Positions 1 through 6,996 of a stretch of DNA of 14,427 bases are shown piece after piece. The DNA is taken from assembly GCA_964407285.1 (NCBI GenBank), contig CAYOVG010000170.1, positions 1 through 14,427 of the forward strand, read 5' to 3'. Numbering within the stretch: position 1 is the stretch's first letter; every line of letters begins with the position of its first letter. Made by a program: the position numbers and the translations under genes. A model generated the notes under the pieces. The model was not told the DNA's origin. It saw nothing but the letters and a program-made list of their open reading frames with translations, and ran no database searches. The stretch is from CAYOVG01 sp964407285. GTDB lineage: Bacteria; Desulfobacterota; Syntrophobacteria; Syntrophobacterales; Syntrophobacteraceae.

Positions 1-345
1 ATGCGCGCAATCGGGCAGTCGAAGCAAAGATTCAAGGAGAGCTTCGACGGAGCGCGTATTCTCGACAAAGTGTTGGCCATAGCGGAAGACGGCGAAGTGA
101 GGGAGGATGTCCGCTACTCGGCGGTCGCCCACATACTGGGGAAAAACAGCGGGCCGTTCGCGGGCGACAGGATCTATTCCCTGGGGCGCCGCTTGATGGA
201 AGAAGAAGCAATGGCATATGCGGGCGTCAGGCTCCTCGCCTCCTGCGGCAATACGGCAGGCAGAGAGAAAATACACCAGGTCATGGAGACGACAAGGGAT
301 GAGGATCTTCGCACCTTGTGTCTCGAACTGATGGCTCAGGATTAG
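1..345 (+). CDS. HEAT-like repeat protein, probably C-terminal part
   Basis: The frame is open from the first base and ends with TAG at 343-345, giving at least 114 residues. The ATG at base 1 may be internal, because the upstream sequence is outside the window. The peptide is helical, with repeating blocks such as RYSAVAHILG, AYAGVRLLASCGN and LRTLCLELMAQ that resemble HEAT or PBS-lyase-type helical pairs, which usually serve as protein-binding scaffolds. No catalytic motif is visible. The gene lies 9 bp before cheR and probably belongs to the same transcription unit, so a scaffold or accessory role in the chemosensory pathway is a reasonable inference only. The family assignment rests on repeat pattern and is weak. 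Confidence 0.5.
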   Translation: MRAIGQSKQRFKESFDGARILDKVLAIAEDGEVREDVRYSAVAHILGKNSGPFAGDRIYSLGRRLMEEEAMAYAGVRLLASCGNTAGREKIHQVMETTRDEDLRTLCLELMAQD

Positions 346-354
346 GATACTACC

Positions 355-1188
355 GTGGAAATAGGAATGGACGATTTCGAAATCCTGGCTGATTTCATCT
401 ACCGCAGGGCAGGTATACGCTTTGAGTCGAAGAAGATCTACTTTCTCTCGAAGCGCATACAAAAAAGGATGGACCGGCTCGGAATCGAGAGCTCTTCCGA
501 CTATGTAAGGATGCTTCGCTTTTCCGACCCGAAAGGTGAGGAATTCCAGCAATTGGTGAATCTTCTCACCGTAAACGAGACATACTTCTTCCGCGACTTC
601 AGTCAACTGCAGGCGTTTGCCGAGCACTGCCTCCAGGAACTGTGCGAAAGAAAGGCCTCACGCGGGGAAAAATCGCTCAAGATTTGGTCGGCGGGGTGTT
701 CGACGGGTGAGGAACCCTACACTCTGGCCATTATTCTGCAGGAAATGCTGGACGACTTCCGGGATTGGGTCGTGGACATTCTGGCAGGCGATATCGACCA
801 GGTCGTCCTGGAAAGAGCCCGGCAGGCGGTCTACGAAACAAGAAGCATCAGGGATGTGCCTCCCGAGTACCTCGACCGTCACTTTCAGAAAAAGTCCGAC
901 GGCAGCTACAAGGTTTCGCAGGCAATCAAGAAAATGGTGCGCTTCGAGCACATAAATCTCTCCGACAAGGAGACGGTCCGCAAGCACAAGGGATTCGACT
1001 TCATATTCTGCAGGAATGTTCTCATCTACTTCGATGATGTGTCCCGCAAACAGCTTGTAGATTATTTCTACACAGCTCTCAATCCCGGCGGATTCATCTT
1101 TCTGGGTTCGAGCGAGTCCGTCGGAAGGATCACGACGGGCTTCAAACTGAAGCGCTCGGGTGGCCATCTGGTTTACTACAAAGGATAG
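355..1188 (+). CDS. cheR: CheR-type chemoreceptor glutamate methyltransferase
   Basis: CheR transfers methyl groups from S-adenosylmethionine to glutamates of chemoreceptors for adaptation. The 277-residue protein has the small helical N-terminal domain (about 1-75), the NETYFFRD motif (74-81), the SAM-binding loop AGCSTGEEPY (113-122), the acidic GDID motif (145-148), FCRNVLIYF (218-226) and the C-terminal GSSES (251-255), all typical of the family and at the usual length. GTG at 355 is taken as start, with a weak AGGA upstream. ATG at 367 is an alternative that would remove four residues. It is followed after 3 bp by a CheY-like receiver. Its likely substrate is the MCP-like protein at 5401, the only receptor in the window. 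No CheB methylesterase is encoded here, so the demethylating partner is missing or encoded elsewhere. Confidence 0.95.
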   Translation: MEIGMDDFEILADFIYRRAGIRFESKKIYFLSKRIQKRMDRLGIESSSDYVRMLRFSDPKGEEFQQLVNLLTVNETYFFRDFSQLQAFAEHCLQELCERKASRGEKSLKIWSAGCSTGEEPYTLAIILQEMLDDFRDWVVDILAGDIDQVVLERARQAVYETRSIRDVPPEYLDRHFQKKSDGSYKVSQAIKKMVRFEHINLSDKETVRKHKGFDFIFCRNVLIYFDDVSRKQLVDYFYTALNPGGFIFLGSSESVGRITTGFKLKRSGGHLVYYKG

Positions 1189-1191
1189 AGG

Positions 1192-1557
1192 ATGAAAAAG
1201 ATTCTGGTTGTCGACGATTCTCCGGTGGTGAGGAGTTTTCACATCAATATACTGAAGACGGCGGGGTACAAGACCGAGAGCGCGGCCGACGGAGTGGAAG
1301 CTCTGGAAAAGTCCATGACCAAACCCTATGACCTCATCCTTTGCGATATCAATATGCCCAATATGGATGGCCTTTCTTTCATCCGGAAGTACAGAGAGGC
1401 CGAAGAGCGTACCCCCATCATCATTCTGACCACCCAGGAAGAAGCCGTGCACCGCCGCAAGGGATTCGAAGCGGGGGCCAACCTGTACATCGTCAAGCCG
1501 GTGAAGCCGAAAAACCTCGTGCTCCACATCAGTCTGCTTTTAGGAGGAACGAAATGA
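1192..1557 (+). CDS. cheY: CheY-like single-domain response regulator (first copy)
   Basis: This 121-residue protein is a lone receiver domain. The acidic pair is D8/D9, the phosphoacceptor D52 sits in CDINMPNMDG, the switch threonine is T80 or T81 (IIILTTQ) and the invariant lysine is K102 (YIVKPVKP). With no output domain it should act by binding a partner after phosphorylation by CheA, either as a diffusible effector or as a phosphate sink. AAGGA at 1181-1185 gives a good ribosome site six bases before the ATG. Its TGA overlaps the ATG of the following STAS gene (ATGA), pointing to translational coupling and perhaps a functional pair. Whether it binds a flagellar motor cannot be told from the sequence, since no flagellar gene is present. 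Confidence 0.93.
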   Translation: MKKILVVDDSPVVRSFHINILKTAGYKTESAADGVEALEKSMTKPYDLILCDINMPNMDGLSFIRKYREAEERTPIIILTTQEEAVHRRKGFEAGANLYIVKPVKPKNLVLHISLLLGGTK

Positions 1558-1880
1558 TCGAAAAACGCGAGAACGGGACGCTCAGAATAATTCTTCCCTC
1601 CGAATGCGCCATTACGGATGTGGAAGCCGATACGGACAGACTCCGCTCACAGATGGGGGGAGTAAATTGCGTGGAACTGAATGCCGAAGCACTGGAAGAG
1701 ATCGATACGGCGTACCTTCAAATGCTGCTATCCCTGAAGACGACGCTCGATGGGGCGGAAATACCCTTGAACTTGTCGGGCCTGTGCGATGCGCTGGACG
1801 AGGTGTTGAGACTCTATGGAATCGGGAACGGATACGGAAAAAAAGGAGGCCGACATGTCAAAGACCATACTGATCGTTGA
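1554..1880 (+). CDS. Small STAS-domain protein between two CheY genes
   Basis: The 108-residue product looks like a compact STAS domain of the SpoIIAA/RsbV/MlaB type: a short beta-rich start (GTLRIILPSE), a central EEIDTAYLQMLLSL segment (48-61) and a C-terminal helix CDALDEVLRLYGI. T52 in IDTA lies at the place where anti-sigma antagonists carry their phosphorylated Ser or Thr. Start choice is firm: AGGAGG at 1542-1547 is six bases upstream and the ATG overlaps the preceding stop. The last 26 bases overlap the next cheY, and the tail after residue 90 (glycine-lysine rich) looks unstructured. Small STAS proteins are often found in chemosensory clusters of alternative function. A target of the RsbT/RsbU/RsbX enzymes encoded downstream is possible but inferred. 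Confidence 0.8.
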   Translation: MIEKRENGTLRIILPSECAITDVEADTDRLRSQMGGVNCVELNAEALEEIDTAYLQMLLSLKTTLDGAEIPLNLSGLCDALDEVLRLYGIGNGYGKKGGRHVKDHTDR

Positions 1881-2220
1881 TGATGCGATGTCCATGCGAG
1901 GTCTGGTGGCCATGACCCTGAGGAACGCGGGCTACCAGGTCGTGGAAGCATCCGATGGAGTCGACGCCTTGAAGAAGATCGGCAACCAGAAGGTGAACAT
2001 GGTGGTTACCGACTTCAATATGCCCAACATGAACGGCATCGAACTGATAAAGACTTTGAAGGCGGACCCCCAGTACAGGTTCCTCCCCATCGTCATGCTT
2101 ACCACCGAAAGCGATGACGGCAAGAAACAGCAGGGACGGATGGCCGGAGCCAAAGCCTGGATCGTCAAACCGTTCAAACCCGAAACCATGTTGATGGTGG
2201 TCAAGAAGATCATTGGATGA
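1855..2220 (+). CDS. cheY: CheY-like single-domain response regulator (second copy)
   Basis: A 121-residue receiver-only protein with acidic D9/D10, phosphoacceptor D53 in VTDFNMPNMNG, switch T83/T84 (MLTTES) and K105 in WIVKPFKP. The sequence is close to classical chemotaxis CheY proteins, closer than the copy at 1192. The ATG at 1855 is preceded by AAAGGAGG (1841-1848), a strong ribosome site; an upstream in-frame ATG at 1816 lies inside the STAS gene and lacks this support. It sits just before cheA, the usual place for the cognate CheY. Having two CheY proteins with one CheA suggests either two outputs or one output and one phosphate sink. Confidence 0.95.
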   Translation: MSKTILIVDDAMSMRGLVAMTLRNAGYQVVEASDGVDALKKIGNQKVNMVVTDFNMPNMNGIELIKTLKADPQYRFLPIVMLTTESDDGKKQQGRMAGAKAWIVKPFKPETMLMVVKKIIG

Positions 2221-2248
2221 CACGGAGAATGGATGAGTAAGGTGACCG

Positions 2249-5182
2249 ATGGATCCAAACGTTCTACAGCATAGAATCCAGTTCTACCAGGAGGCGAGGG
2301 ATATTCTCGACCGGGTGAACGACGACGTTCTCAAAGCCGAAGCCGACCCCCGGAACCAGGAAATCCTCAATTCCATTTTCAGAGGTGTCCATACGATCAA
2401 GGGAAGCGCGGGCGTCTTTGACATGGATGATGTTTCGCAGTTCACACATCACCTGGAAGGAATACTCAACGCACTGCGCGAAGGCAGACTCGCTCTCACG
2501 CCCGATCTCGTGGATGTCGTCCTTGCGGGCTGCGACCACATCAACGGCATGATCGATGATTATGCATCCGGCAGAGAAGCGGCTATCAATGAAGAACTGG
2601 TGAACGCTTTCAAGTCTTTCTGCTCGAAGGTAGCCGAACCGGGAGTCGAAGCCGGTTCAGTGTGCGTTTCCGCCGACGCCGACGCAGCCCTGGATGCTCT
2701 CGGGGGCGAGCCCGTTCCGGAAGAAATCGCGGGAACCCTCGCCGATGCGGCGCGAACGGGTCTGAATATCTTCAAGATAACGCTCCACTATACCTCAGAG
2801 ATGATGGAACATGGATATGATCCCCTGGTCCTGCTCAGGAACTTGAACGATGCGTGTTCAGCCTACCACGCCGTAACTGCGTCGGATGATATCCCCGTGA
2901 TTCATGAGATCGAACCTCTTTCCCTCTACCTTCATCCGGTCGTCTACGTGGCGACGGAATCGACGAAGGAGGAAATCGAGCAACTGGCGTTCGATCCTTC
3001 CCTGATTACAGTGGAGGCTTTGCGGGTGGGAGCCGGCGAGGCGGCGGCTGAATCGGCCGCAGCTACAGCCGATACCGTCGATCCGGGAGCCGTCAAGGAA
3101 TTTCTCGTAGGTGCGACGGAGATGCTGGAAACCCTCGAGAAGGCCGTCATCTCCTACGAGGGAACGAACTCCCGAGACGCACTGAACCAGATTTTCAGGC
3201 TGGTGCACAACCTCAAAGGCGACTCCGACTACGTCGGGTTCAAAGATCTCACGGTCTTTACACACGCCCTGGAATCCCTTCTCGCCCGGCTCCGGGCGGG
3301 AACCGCTCCAAGGACCCCCGAGACTGTGGACCTCATCCTCCATGCGGTCGATTTCCTGAAGCAAAGCATCCACAAGATAGGCAGGAAGAAGGAAATCGGG
3401 CCGTTTCCCCCTGTTTTTTCGAATATCAGGAGGGTCCTCGAACAGCCGGCCACGGCCGACGCGGGCCGGGATTCTCGATCTTCCCTTCCAAAGGCTTCGG
3501 AAGAACTGGGAAATGTCTTTATCGAACAGGCCCTGCAGTACAAGGAGATCCTGAGCGCCGTAGCCTCGTCCATGCCACTGGATGACTCCCGGAAAAAAAT
3601 GGTTCAAAGGAGCCTCAACGGTCTGCTGCAAGGATCGAGAATCCTCAATCTCAAGACCCTGGAACAGATTACCGCGAAGGCCGTCTCAGTTCTTGCCGGC
3701 GCGGATGGGCGGTTGCTGGTCGAAGCGGTGGAAGAAGTCATCGCTTTCATCGATGGACTCGAGGAAGAGCCCAGGAGGATTGGAGAACTGCTCGTCCGGG
3801 ATGGGAAGATCAGCGAGGAGGACCTGAGAGAAGCCCTCTCCAGGCAGAAACCCGTGGGCAAGATCCTGGTCGAGGAAGGCAAGGTCTCGGAGCACGATGT
3901 TCGGAGAGCGTTGAAGAAGCAGGATCTCATGGAGACGGCGAGACAGTTGCGGCCGGCTGTCGCCGCCGAACCTGAAATGCGCACCATGAGAATCGACGAG
4001 CGGAAGGTGGAGCACTTCAACAACATCATCGGCGAATTGCTGATCGCCAGGAATACGTACGAATACCTGCTAGGCAATATGCGCGGTGCGGACGGGGAAC
4101 TGCGCTCGATCGTCAAGCAACTGAAGGACAACCTCCACCTCATCTCCAGACTCACCAACGAGATGCACCACGGGGTCATGTCCTTGCGCATGATTCCCAT
4201 CCGGAATATTTTCCAGAAATTCAGCCGCGTCGCCAGGGACATCAGCCGAAAGCAGCGAAAGCTCATAGACCTCATCACCGATGGCGAAGAAATCGAAATC
4301 GACAAAAAAGTGGCCGATATGCTCACCGATCCCCTGGTGCACATCGTGAGAAATGCCTGCGATCATGCCATCGAGCAACCCGAGGAGCGCAAAGCCGCCG
4401 GAAAGCCGGAAAGCGGCACGGTTATTTTAAGGGCTTCACAGGAAGGAAGAAATCTCACCATCAGGATCATCGATGATGGAAAGGGCATAGACAGGCGAAG
4501 ACTACAAGAGAAGGCAAGAGAGGCGGGACTGGAGGTCCCCTCTTCCCTCGATGACCCGTCTCTGCTCGAACTGATCTTCGCGCCGGGCCTTTCCACTAAA
4601 TCCGAAGTCACCGACATTTCGGGCAGAGGCGTCGGGATGGACGTGGTGAAGACCACGGCCCGCACACTCGGCGGAACGGTCCAGGTGACTTCCGAAGAGG
4701 GCAAAGGCACGGAAATAGCCCTCTCTCTTCCAATGGCAATGGGAATAAGCGCCGCGCTGCTCGTCGAAGCCGGCAGGAGGTCCTATGCCGTACCCCTCGA
4801 CTATATCGTGGAAACACTCAAGCTGCCGGCGCATAAGCTCAGAAAGGCCGCCGGCAGCGGCATGGTATTTTACTATCGTGGAGAGGTGCTGCCGGCCGGA
4901 CGGCTCGACGTGCTCCTGGAAGCCGATTCCAACGGCAACGGCGGGAGCGCCTATCGGAGTATCAGGGATCAGGAAGAAGAACTGAATGGAGAAGTCGCCG
5001 TCGTCGTGATCAAAACCAGCTTCGGTAAATTCGGGATGATCGTGGACCGGCTCGACAAGAATATGGAGCTCGCCATAAAGCCTGCTCCGGGCTCTCTGGC
5101 GAGCATCGATGTGATCAGCGGAGTGAGCATCATGGGAGACGGAAGGGTTTTGCTCGTGCTCAATCCGGAAGAACTCTTTTAG
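2249..5182 (+). CDS. cheA: Large multi-domain CheA histidine kinase
   Basis: At 977 residues this is longer than typical CheA (about 650-700). Domains in order: Hpt1 with phosphoacceptor H48 (VHTIKGSAG); a P2-like region about 170-258; Hpt2 with H320 (VHNLKGD); a third helical Hpt-like block about 420-505 where the histidine is replaced (NGLLQGS, 457-463); two tandem 24-residue motifs of the GspE/MshE N-terminal type (510-533 and 535-558); the dimerisation domain (about 576-670); the ATPase with N-box N702, DDGKGID (742-748), F777 and GRGVGMDVV (792-800); and a C-terminal CheW-like P5 domain (about 835-977, ending LVLNPEELF). The kinase motifs are intact, so it should be active and phosphorylate the CheY proteins. 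Its P5 domain would couple it to the MCP-like protein. AAGGTG precedes the ATG. Confidence 0.97.
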   Translation: MDPNVLQHRIQFYQEARDILDRVNDDVLKAEADPRNQEILNSIFRGVHTIKGSAGVFDMDDVSQFTHHLEGILNALREGRLALTPDLVDVVLAGCDHINGMIDDYASGREAAINEELVNAFKSFCSKVAEPGVEAGSVCVSADADAALDALGGEPVPEEIAGTLADAARTGLNIFKITLHYTSEMMEHGYDPLVLLRNLNDACSAYHAVTASDDIPVIHEIEPLSLYLHPVVYVATESTKEEIEQLAFDPSLITVEALRVGAGEAAAESAAATADTVDPGAVKEFLVGATEMLETLEKAVISYEGTNSRDALNQIFRLVHNLKGDSDYVGFKDLTVFTHALESLLARLRAGTAPRTPETVDLILHAVDFLKQSIHKIGRKKEIGPFPPVFSNIRRVLEQPATADAGRDSRSSLPKASEELGNVFIEQALQYKEILSAVASSMPLDDSRKKMVQRSLNGLLQGSRILNLKTLEQITAKAVSVLAGADGRLLVEAVEEVIAFIDGLEEEPRRIGELLVRDGKISEEDLREALSRQKPVGKILVEEGKVSEHDVRRALKKQDLMETARQLRPAVAAEPEMRTMRIDERKVEHFNNIIGELLIARNTYEYLLGNMRGADGELRSIVKQLKDNLHLISRLTNEMHHGVMSLRMIPIRNIFQKFSRVARDISRKQRKLIDLITDGEEIEIDKKVADMLTDPLVHIVRNACDHAIEQPEERKAAGKPESGTVILRASQEGRNLTIRIIDDGKGIDRRRLQEKAREAGLEVPSSLDDPSLLELIFAPGLSTKSEVTDISGRGVGMDVVKTTARTLGGTVQVTSEEGKGTEIALSLPMAMGISAALLVEAGRRSYAVPLDYIVETLKLPAHKLRKAAGSGMVFYYRGEVLPAGRLDVLLEADSNGNGGSAYRSIRDQEEELNGEVAVVVIKTSFGKFGMIVDRLDKNMELAIKPAPGSLASIDVISGVSIMGDGRVLLVLNPEELF

Positions 5183-5187
5183 GGATC

Positions 5188-5246
5188 GGTGAATCGGTGA
5201 GTGGGTGAATAGGTGAATGGGGTGTCCACGGGTGAGTGGGTAAACA
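5188..5246 (+). repeat. Octamer tandem array, GGTGAATN orientation
   Basis: Six bases after the cheA stop begins a run of 8-base units: GGTGAATC, GGTGAGTG, GGTGAATA, GGTGAATG at 5188-5219, a degenerate unit, a 3-base slip, then GGTGAGTG and GGTAAACA (5231-5246). The unit is the reverse complement of those in the arrays at 5271-5294, 5335-5374 and 5421-5468. Bases 5202-5218 are a perfect 17-base inverted match of 5422-5438, so RNA or single-stranded DNA could fold into a long hairpin between cheA and the MCP gene. Confidence 0.9.
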
Positions 5247-5270
5247 GGCTGGTCGCCTTGCCGATCAGCC

Positions 5271-5294
5271 CATTCACCGGTCATCCGAACCACC
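5271..5294 (-). repeat. Short degenerate octamer block, NATTCACC orientation
   Basis: Three 8-base units in the opposite orientation to the first array: CATTCACC, GGTCATCC and GAACCACC. The 12-mer CCCATTCACCGG begins here at 5269 and recurs around 5365-5376 and 5443-5454. Only the first unit is perfect, so this looks like an older or decayed copy. Confidence 0.7.
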
Positions 5295-5334
5295 GGCTAT
5301 TTATACGAGGAAATTATCCCAATGTGGAGAACAC

Positions 5335-5374
5335 CGTTCACCTATTCACCCATTTGCCGACTCACCCATTCACC
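5335..5374 (-). repeat. Octamer tandem array, NATTCACC orientation, intergenic
   Basis: Five 8-base units in exact register: CGTTCACC, TATTCACC, CATTTGCC, GACTCACC and CATTCACC. An 18-base stretch at 5337-5354 is repeated identically at 5423-5440, 86 bp downstream, inside the MCP gene. The array ends 16 bases before the MCP ribosome site. Confidence 0.9.
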
Positions 5375-5389
5375 GGCATCTATTACAGT

Positions 5390-5393
5390 GGAG
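5390..5393 (+). promoter_or_regulatory. Ribosome binding site deciding the MCP start
   Basis: GGAG lies seven bases before the ATG at 5401. It favours this start over longer in-frame openings reaching back to 5236, which would translate more of the octamer repeat. Confidence 0.65.
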
Positions 5394-5400
5394 CAATGCA

Positions 5401-6648
5401 ATGAAAAAGAACAACACATCGATTCACCTATTCACCCATTCCCCCATTCACCGGCTCTCCAACTCACCGGTTTCGTATACAGTCCCGTTGCTGATCGGAG
5501 TTCTCCCGCCTCTTTTGACCCTGGCGTTCGCTTCCGGAGAGCGGAGCAACCTTCCGATGCTGCTGATCGCGTTTTCTTCCGCCTGCGCCGTCGTGCTGAC
5601 ATGGTGGATCGGCCGGCGGCAAAACGGAAGGGCCGTAGCCCGGGGACTCGAACTGGCGCCCGAGGCAGCCCGGATTCTTAGGCAGGTAAAGGAAGAAACC
5701 GAGACGGCGACCATGGGTGTCATTTCCGTTTTGGGAAGCATTATCCAGAAGAGTAAAGAGGGGTCCGAGGAGGCTAATGCCGTCGTGGCATACTTCATGG
5801 GCGAGGGCGGCAATGACGACCGGTTTTTCGGTGAGAGCTATGTTTCCAGGATGATCAGGCAGAATGAATCGGCCCTGGCCACCGCCGGTTCGGTATTCCA
5901 TTCGATCGGCGAGATTAACCGGGATTTTCTGGCGGAGATAAAATCGGTGCTGGTGAAGGTGGAGGAGATCTACAAGTTCGTCGGGGAAATAGAGAAGATC
6001 GCCTTTCAAACCAAGATCCTGGCGCTAAATGCCGCTATCGAGGCCGCCAAGGCGGGAGAGGCCGGTGCGGGATTCTCCGTCGTGGCCGACGAGGTCCGAA
6101 GGCTTTCGGACAGGTCCGGCGAGGCCGCATCAAATATCACCAGGACGGCGAAAGAGTCCAAGAGCATTATGCAAGCACTGCAGAAAAGCATGGAACTTCG
6201 CGTGTCGAGTGGAACGACACAGATGGAAAGCGCTGAAAGGAACCTGAAAGAAACGTTCGATCGTTTCAAGAAGTCCATAGACAGCATATCCGACGCCATC
6301 AAGGTGCTTACCATGAATTATCAGGCCATAGCGGGAGATATCGAGAATGCGACGATTTCCCTCCAATTTCAGGACATGACCGGTCAGGAGATTGCGAAGG
6401 TGATTTCCATGCTTTCCGATTTAGGAGTTCACTCGGGAACGGGCCGCAAAATGAACGGACATCCGGCCGACGCGCCTCCCAAACCACGACAATCAGCGCC
6501 GGTTCCACAACCGGTGGTGAAATCACCCCCAACACCGCCTGCGAAAGCGCTCGCCCGGAGAAATACCCAAACTGTCGTATTGCGGGAGAAGGCCCCCCCG
6601 GCCGCTTTACCGAAAACAGACGACGATGACGACGTGGTGTTCTTTTAG
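5401..6648 (+). CDS. MCP-like chemoreceptor with membrane hairpin and no sensor domain
   Basis: The 415-residue protein starts with a short segment encoded by octamer repeats (residues 7-22, including HLFTHSPIHR), then two closely spaced membrane helices (about 26-45 and 50-71) with only a few residues between, so there is no periplasmic ligand domain. The rest is cytoplasmic coiled coil with the MCP hairpin tip around 200-230 (LALNAAIEAAKAGE, then GFSVVADEVRRLSDRSG), which contacts CheA and CheW. At 323-329 it reads FQDMTGQ, which matches the DxxxQ phosphatase motif of CheZ. The tail is proline-rich (about 355-400) and ends with five aspartates then VVFF; no NWETF-type tether is seen. It follows cheA across the repeat-filled gap and is the likely partner of the CheA and substrate of the CheR. 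The input signal is unknown and might come from the membrane or from proteins bound to the coil. Confidence 0.9.
   Translation: MKKNNTSIHLFTHSPIHRLSNSPVSYTVPLLIGVLPPLLTLAFASGERSNLPMLLIAFSSACAVVLTWWIGRRQNGRAVARGLELAPEAARILRQVKEETETATMGVISVLGSIIQKSKEGSEEANAVVAYFMGEGGNDDRFFGESYVSRMIRQNESALATAGSVFHSIGEINRDFLAEIKSVLVKVEEIYKFVGEIEKIAFQTKILALNAAIEAAKAGEAGAGFSVVADEVRRLSDRSGEAASNITRTAKESKSIMQALQKSMELRVSSGTTQMESAERNLKETFDRFKKSIDSISDAIKVLTMNYQAIAGDIENATISLQFQDMTGQEIAKVISMLSDLGVHSGTGRKMNGHPADAPPKPRQSAPVPQPVVKSPPTPPAKALARRNTQTVVLREKAPPAALPKTDDDDDVVFF
5421..5468 (-). repeat. Octamer tandem array inside the MCP coding sequence
   Basis: Six 8-base units: GATTCACC, TATTCACC, CATTCCCC, CATTCACC, GGCTCTCC and AACTCACC, all within the first 23 codons of the MCP gene. 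Because three 8-base units equal eight codons, the array can be read through without frameshift and encodes a period-eight peptide (THSPIHRL-like). Confidence 0.88.
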
Positions 6649-6667
6649 CTATGAGAGGATATGATCA

Positions 6668-6985
6668 ATGATCACGACAGTGGAGAGATTCGGCGACAAG
6701 GTCATGCTCAAAGTACACGAGGATATCGTGGACATGAGGTCCGGCGAAGCCTTCAAAGCAGCCCTGATGGAACTTTATTCGGATGGAGAAAAGGAAATAG
6801 TCCTCGATTTCCGGAAGGTTAATTTCATCAACAGTCACGGCGTCGGGAAAATTCTCATGTTCTACAAGCGATTTCGGGAAGTGGGAGGCCAGATCTATCT
6901 CACCCCGCTTCAAGGGTCGCTCAAGGAGACATTTGAGGCCCTCATGCTGGACAAACTCATTCCGGAGATCGAATCAGCCGGGTAA
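6668..6985 (+). CDS. Single-domain STAS protein, anti-sigma-factor-antagonist-like
   Basis: This 105-residue protein is a full STAS domain: beta strand VMLKVHEDI, a helix rich in acidic residues, IVLDFRKVNFINSHGVGKIL (44-63) and a C-terminal helix. In SpoIIAA and RsbV the loop reads DSSG and its serine is phosphorylated. Here it reads N55-S56-H57-G58, so the serine is kept but both neighbours differ. The ATG follows GAGGA (6656-6660) and the gene starts 19 bp after the MCP stop. Position between the chemosensory and stressosome halves makes it a candidate RsbV-like switch protein, phosphorylated by the ATPase domain and dephosphorylated by the PP2C domain of the RsbU-like protein at 9870. That link is inference. 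Confidence 0.85.
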   Translation: MITTVERFGDKVMLKVHEDIVDMRSGEAFKAALMELYSDGEKEIVLDFRKVNFINSHGVGKILMFYKRFREVGGQIYLTPLQGSLKETFEALMLDKLIPEIESAG

Positions 6986-6996
6986 AAGGACGCATT

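Noticed and set aside
658..1527. Long open frame on the minus strand opposite cheR and the first cheY
   Set aside because: It lies fully antisense to two clear genes, has no recognisable motif and no ribosome site; such shadows are usual in GC-rich coding DNA. The same applies to 2858-3631, 3604-4344 and 10146-11156.
3776..3922. Type II secretion or type IV pilus ATPase segment
   Set aside because: Only the small N-terminal-type motif is present, within an intact CheA; no Walker motifs of GspE/PilB occur here.
5236..5400. Possible 55-residue upstream extension of the MCP gene
   Set aside because: The extra residues are translated octamer repeats and spacer, and the clear ribosome site is just before 5401.
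5188..5468. CRISPR-like array
   Set aside because: Units are only 8 bp, directly adjacent without spacers, in two orientations, and no cas gene is present.
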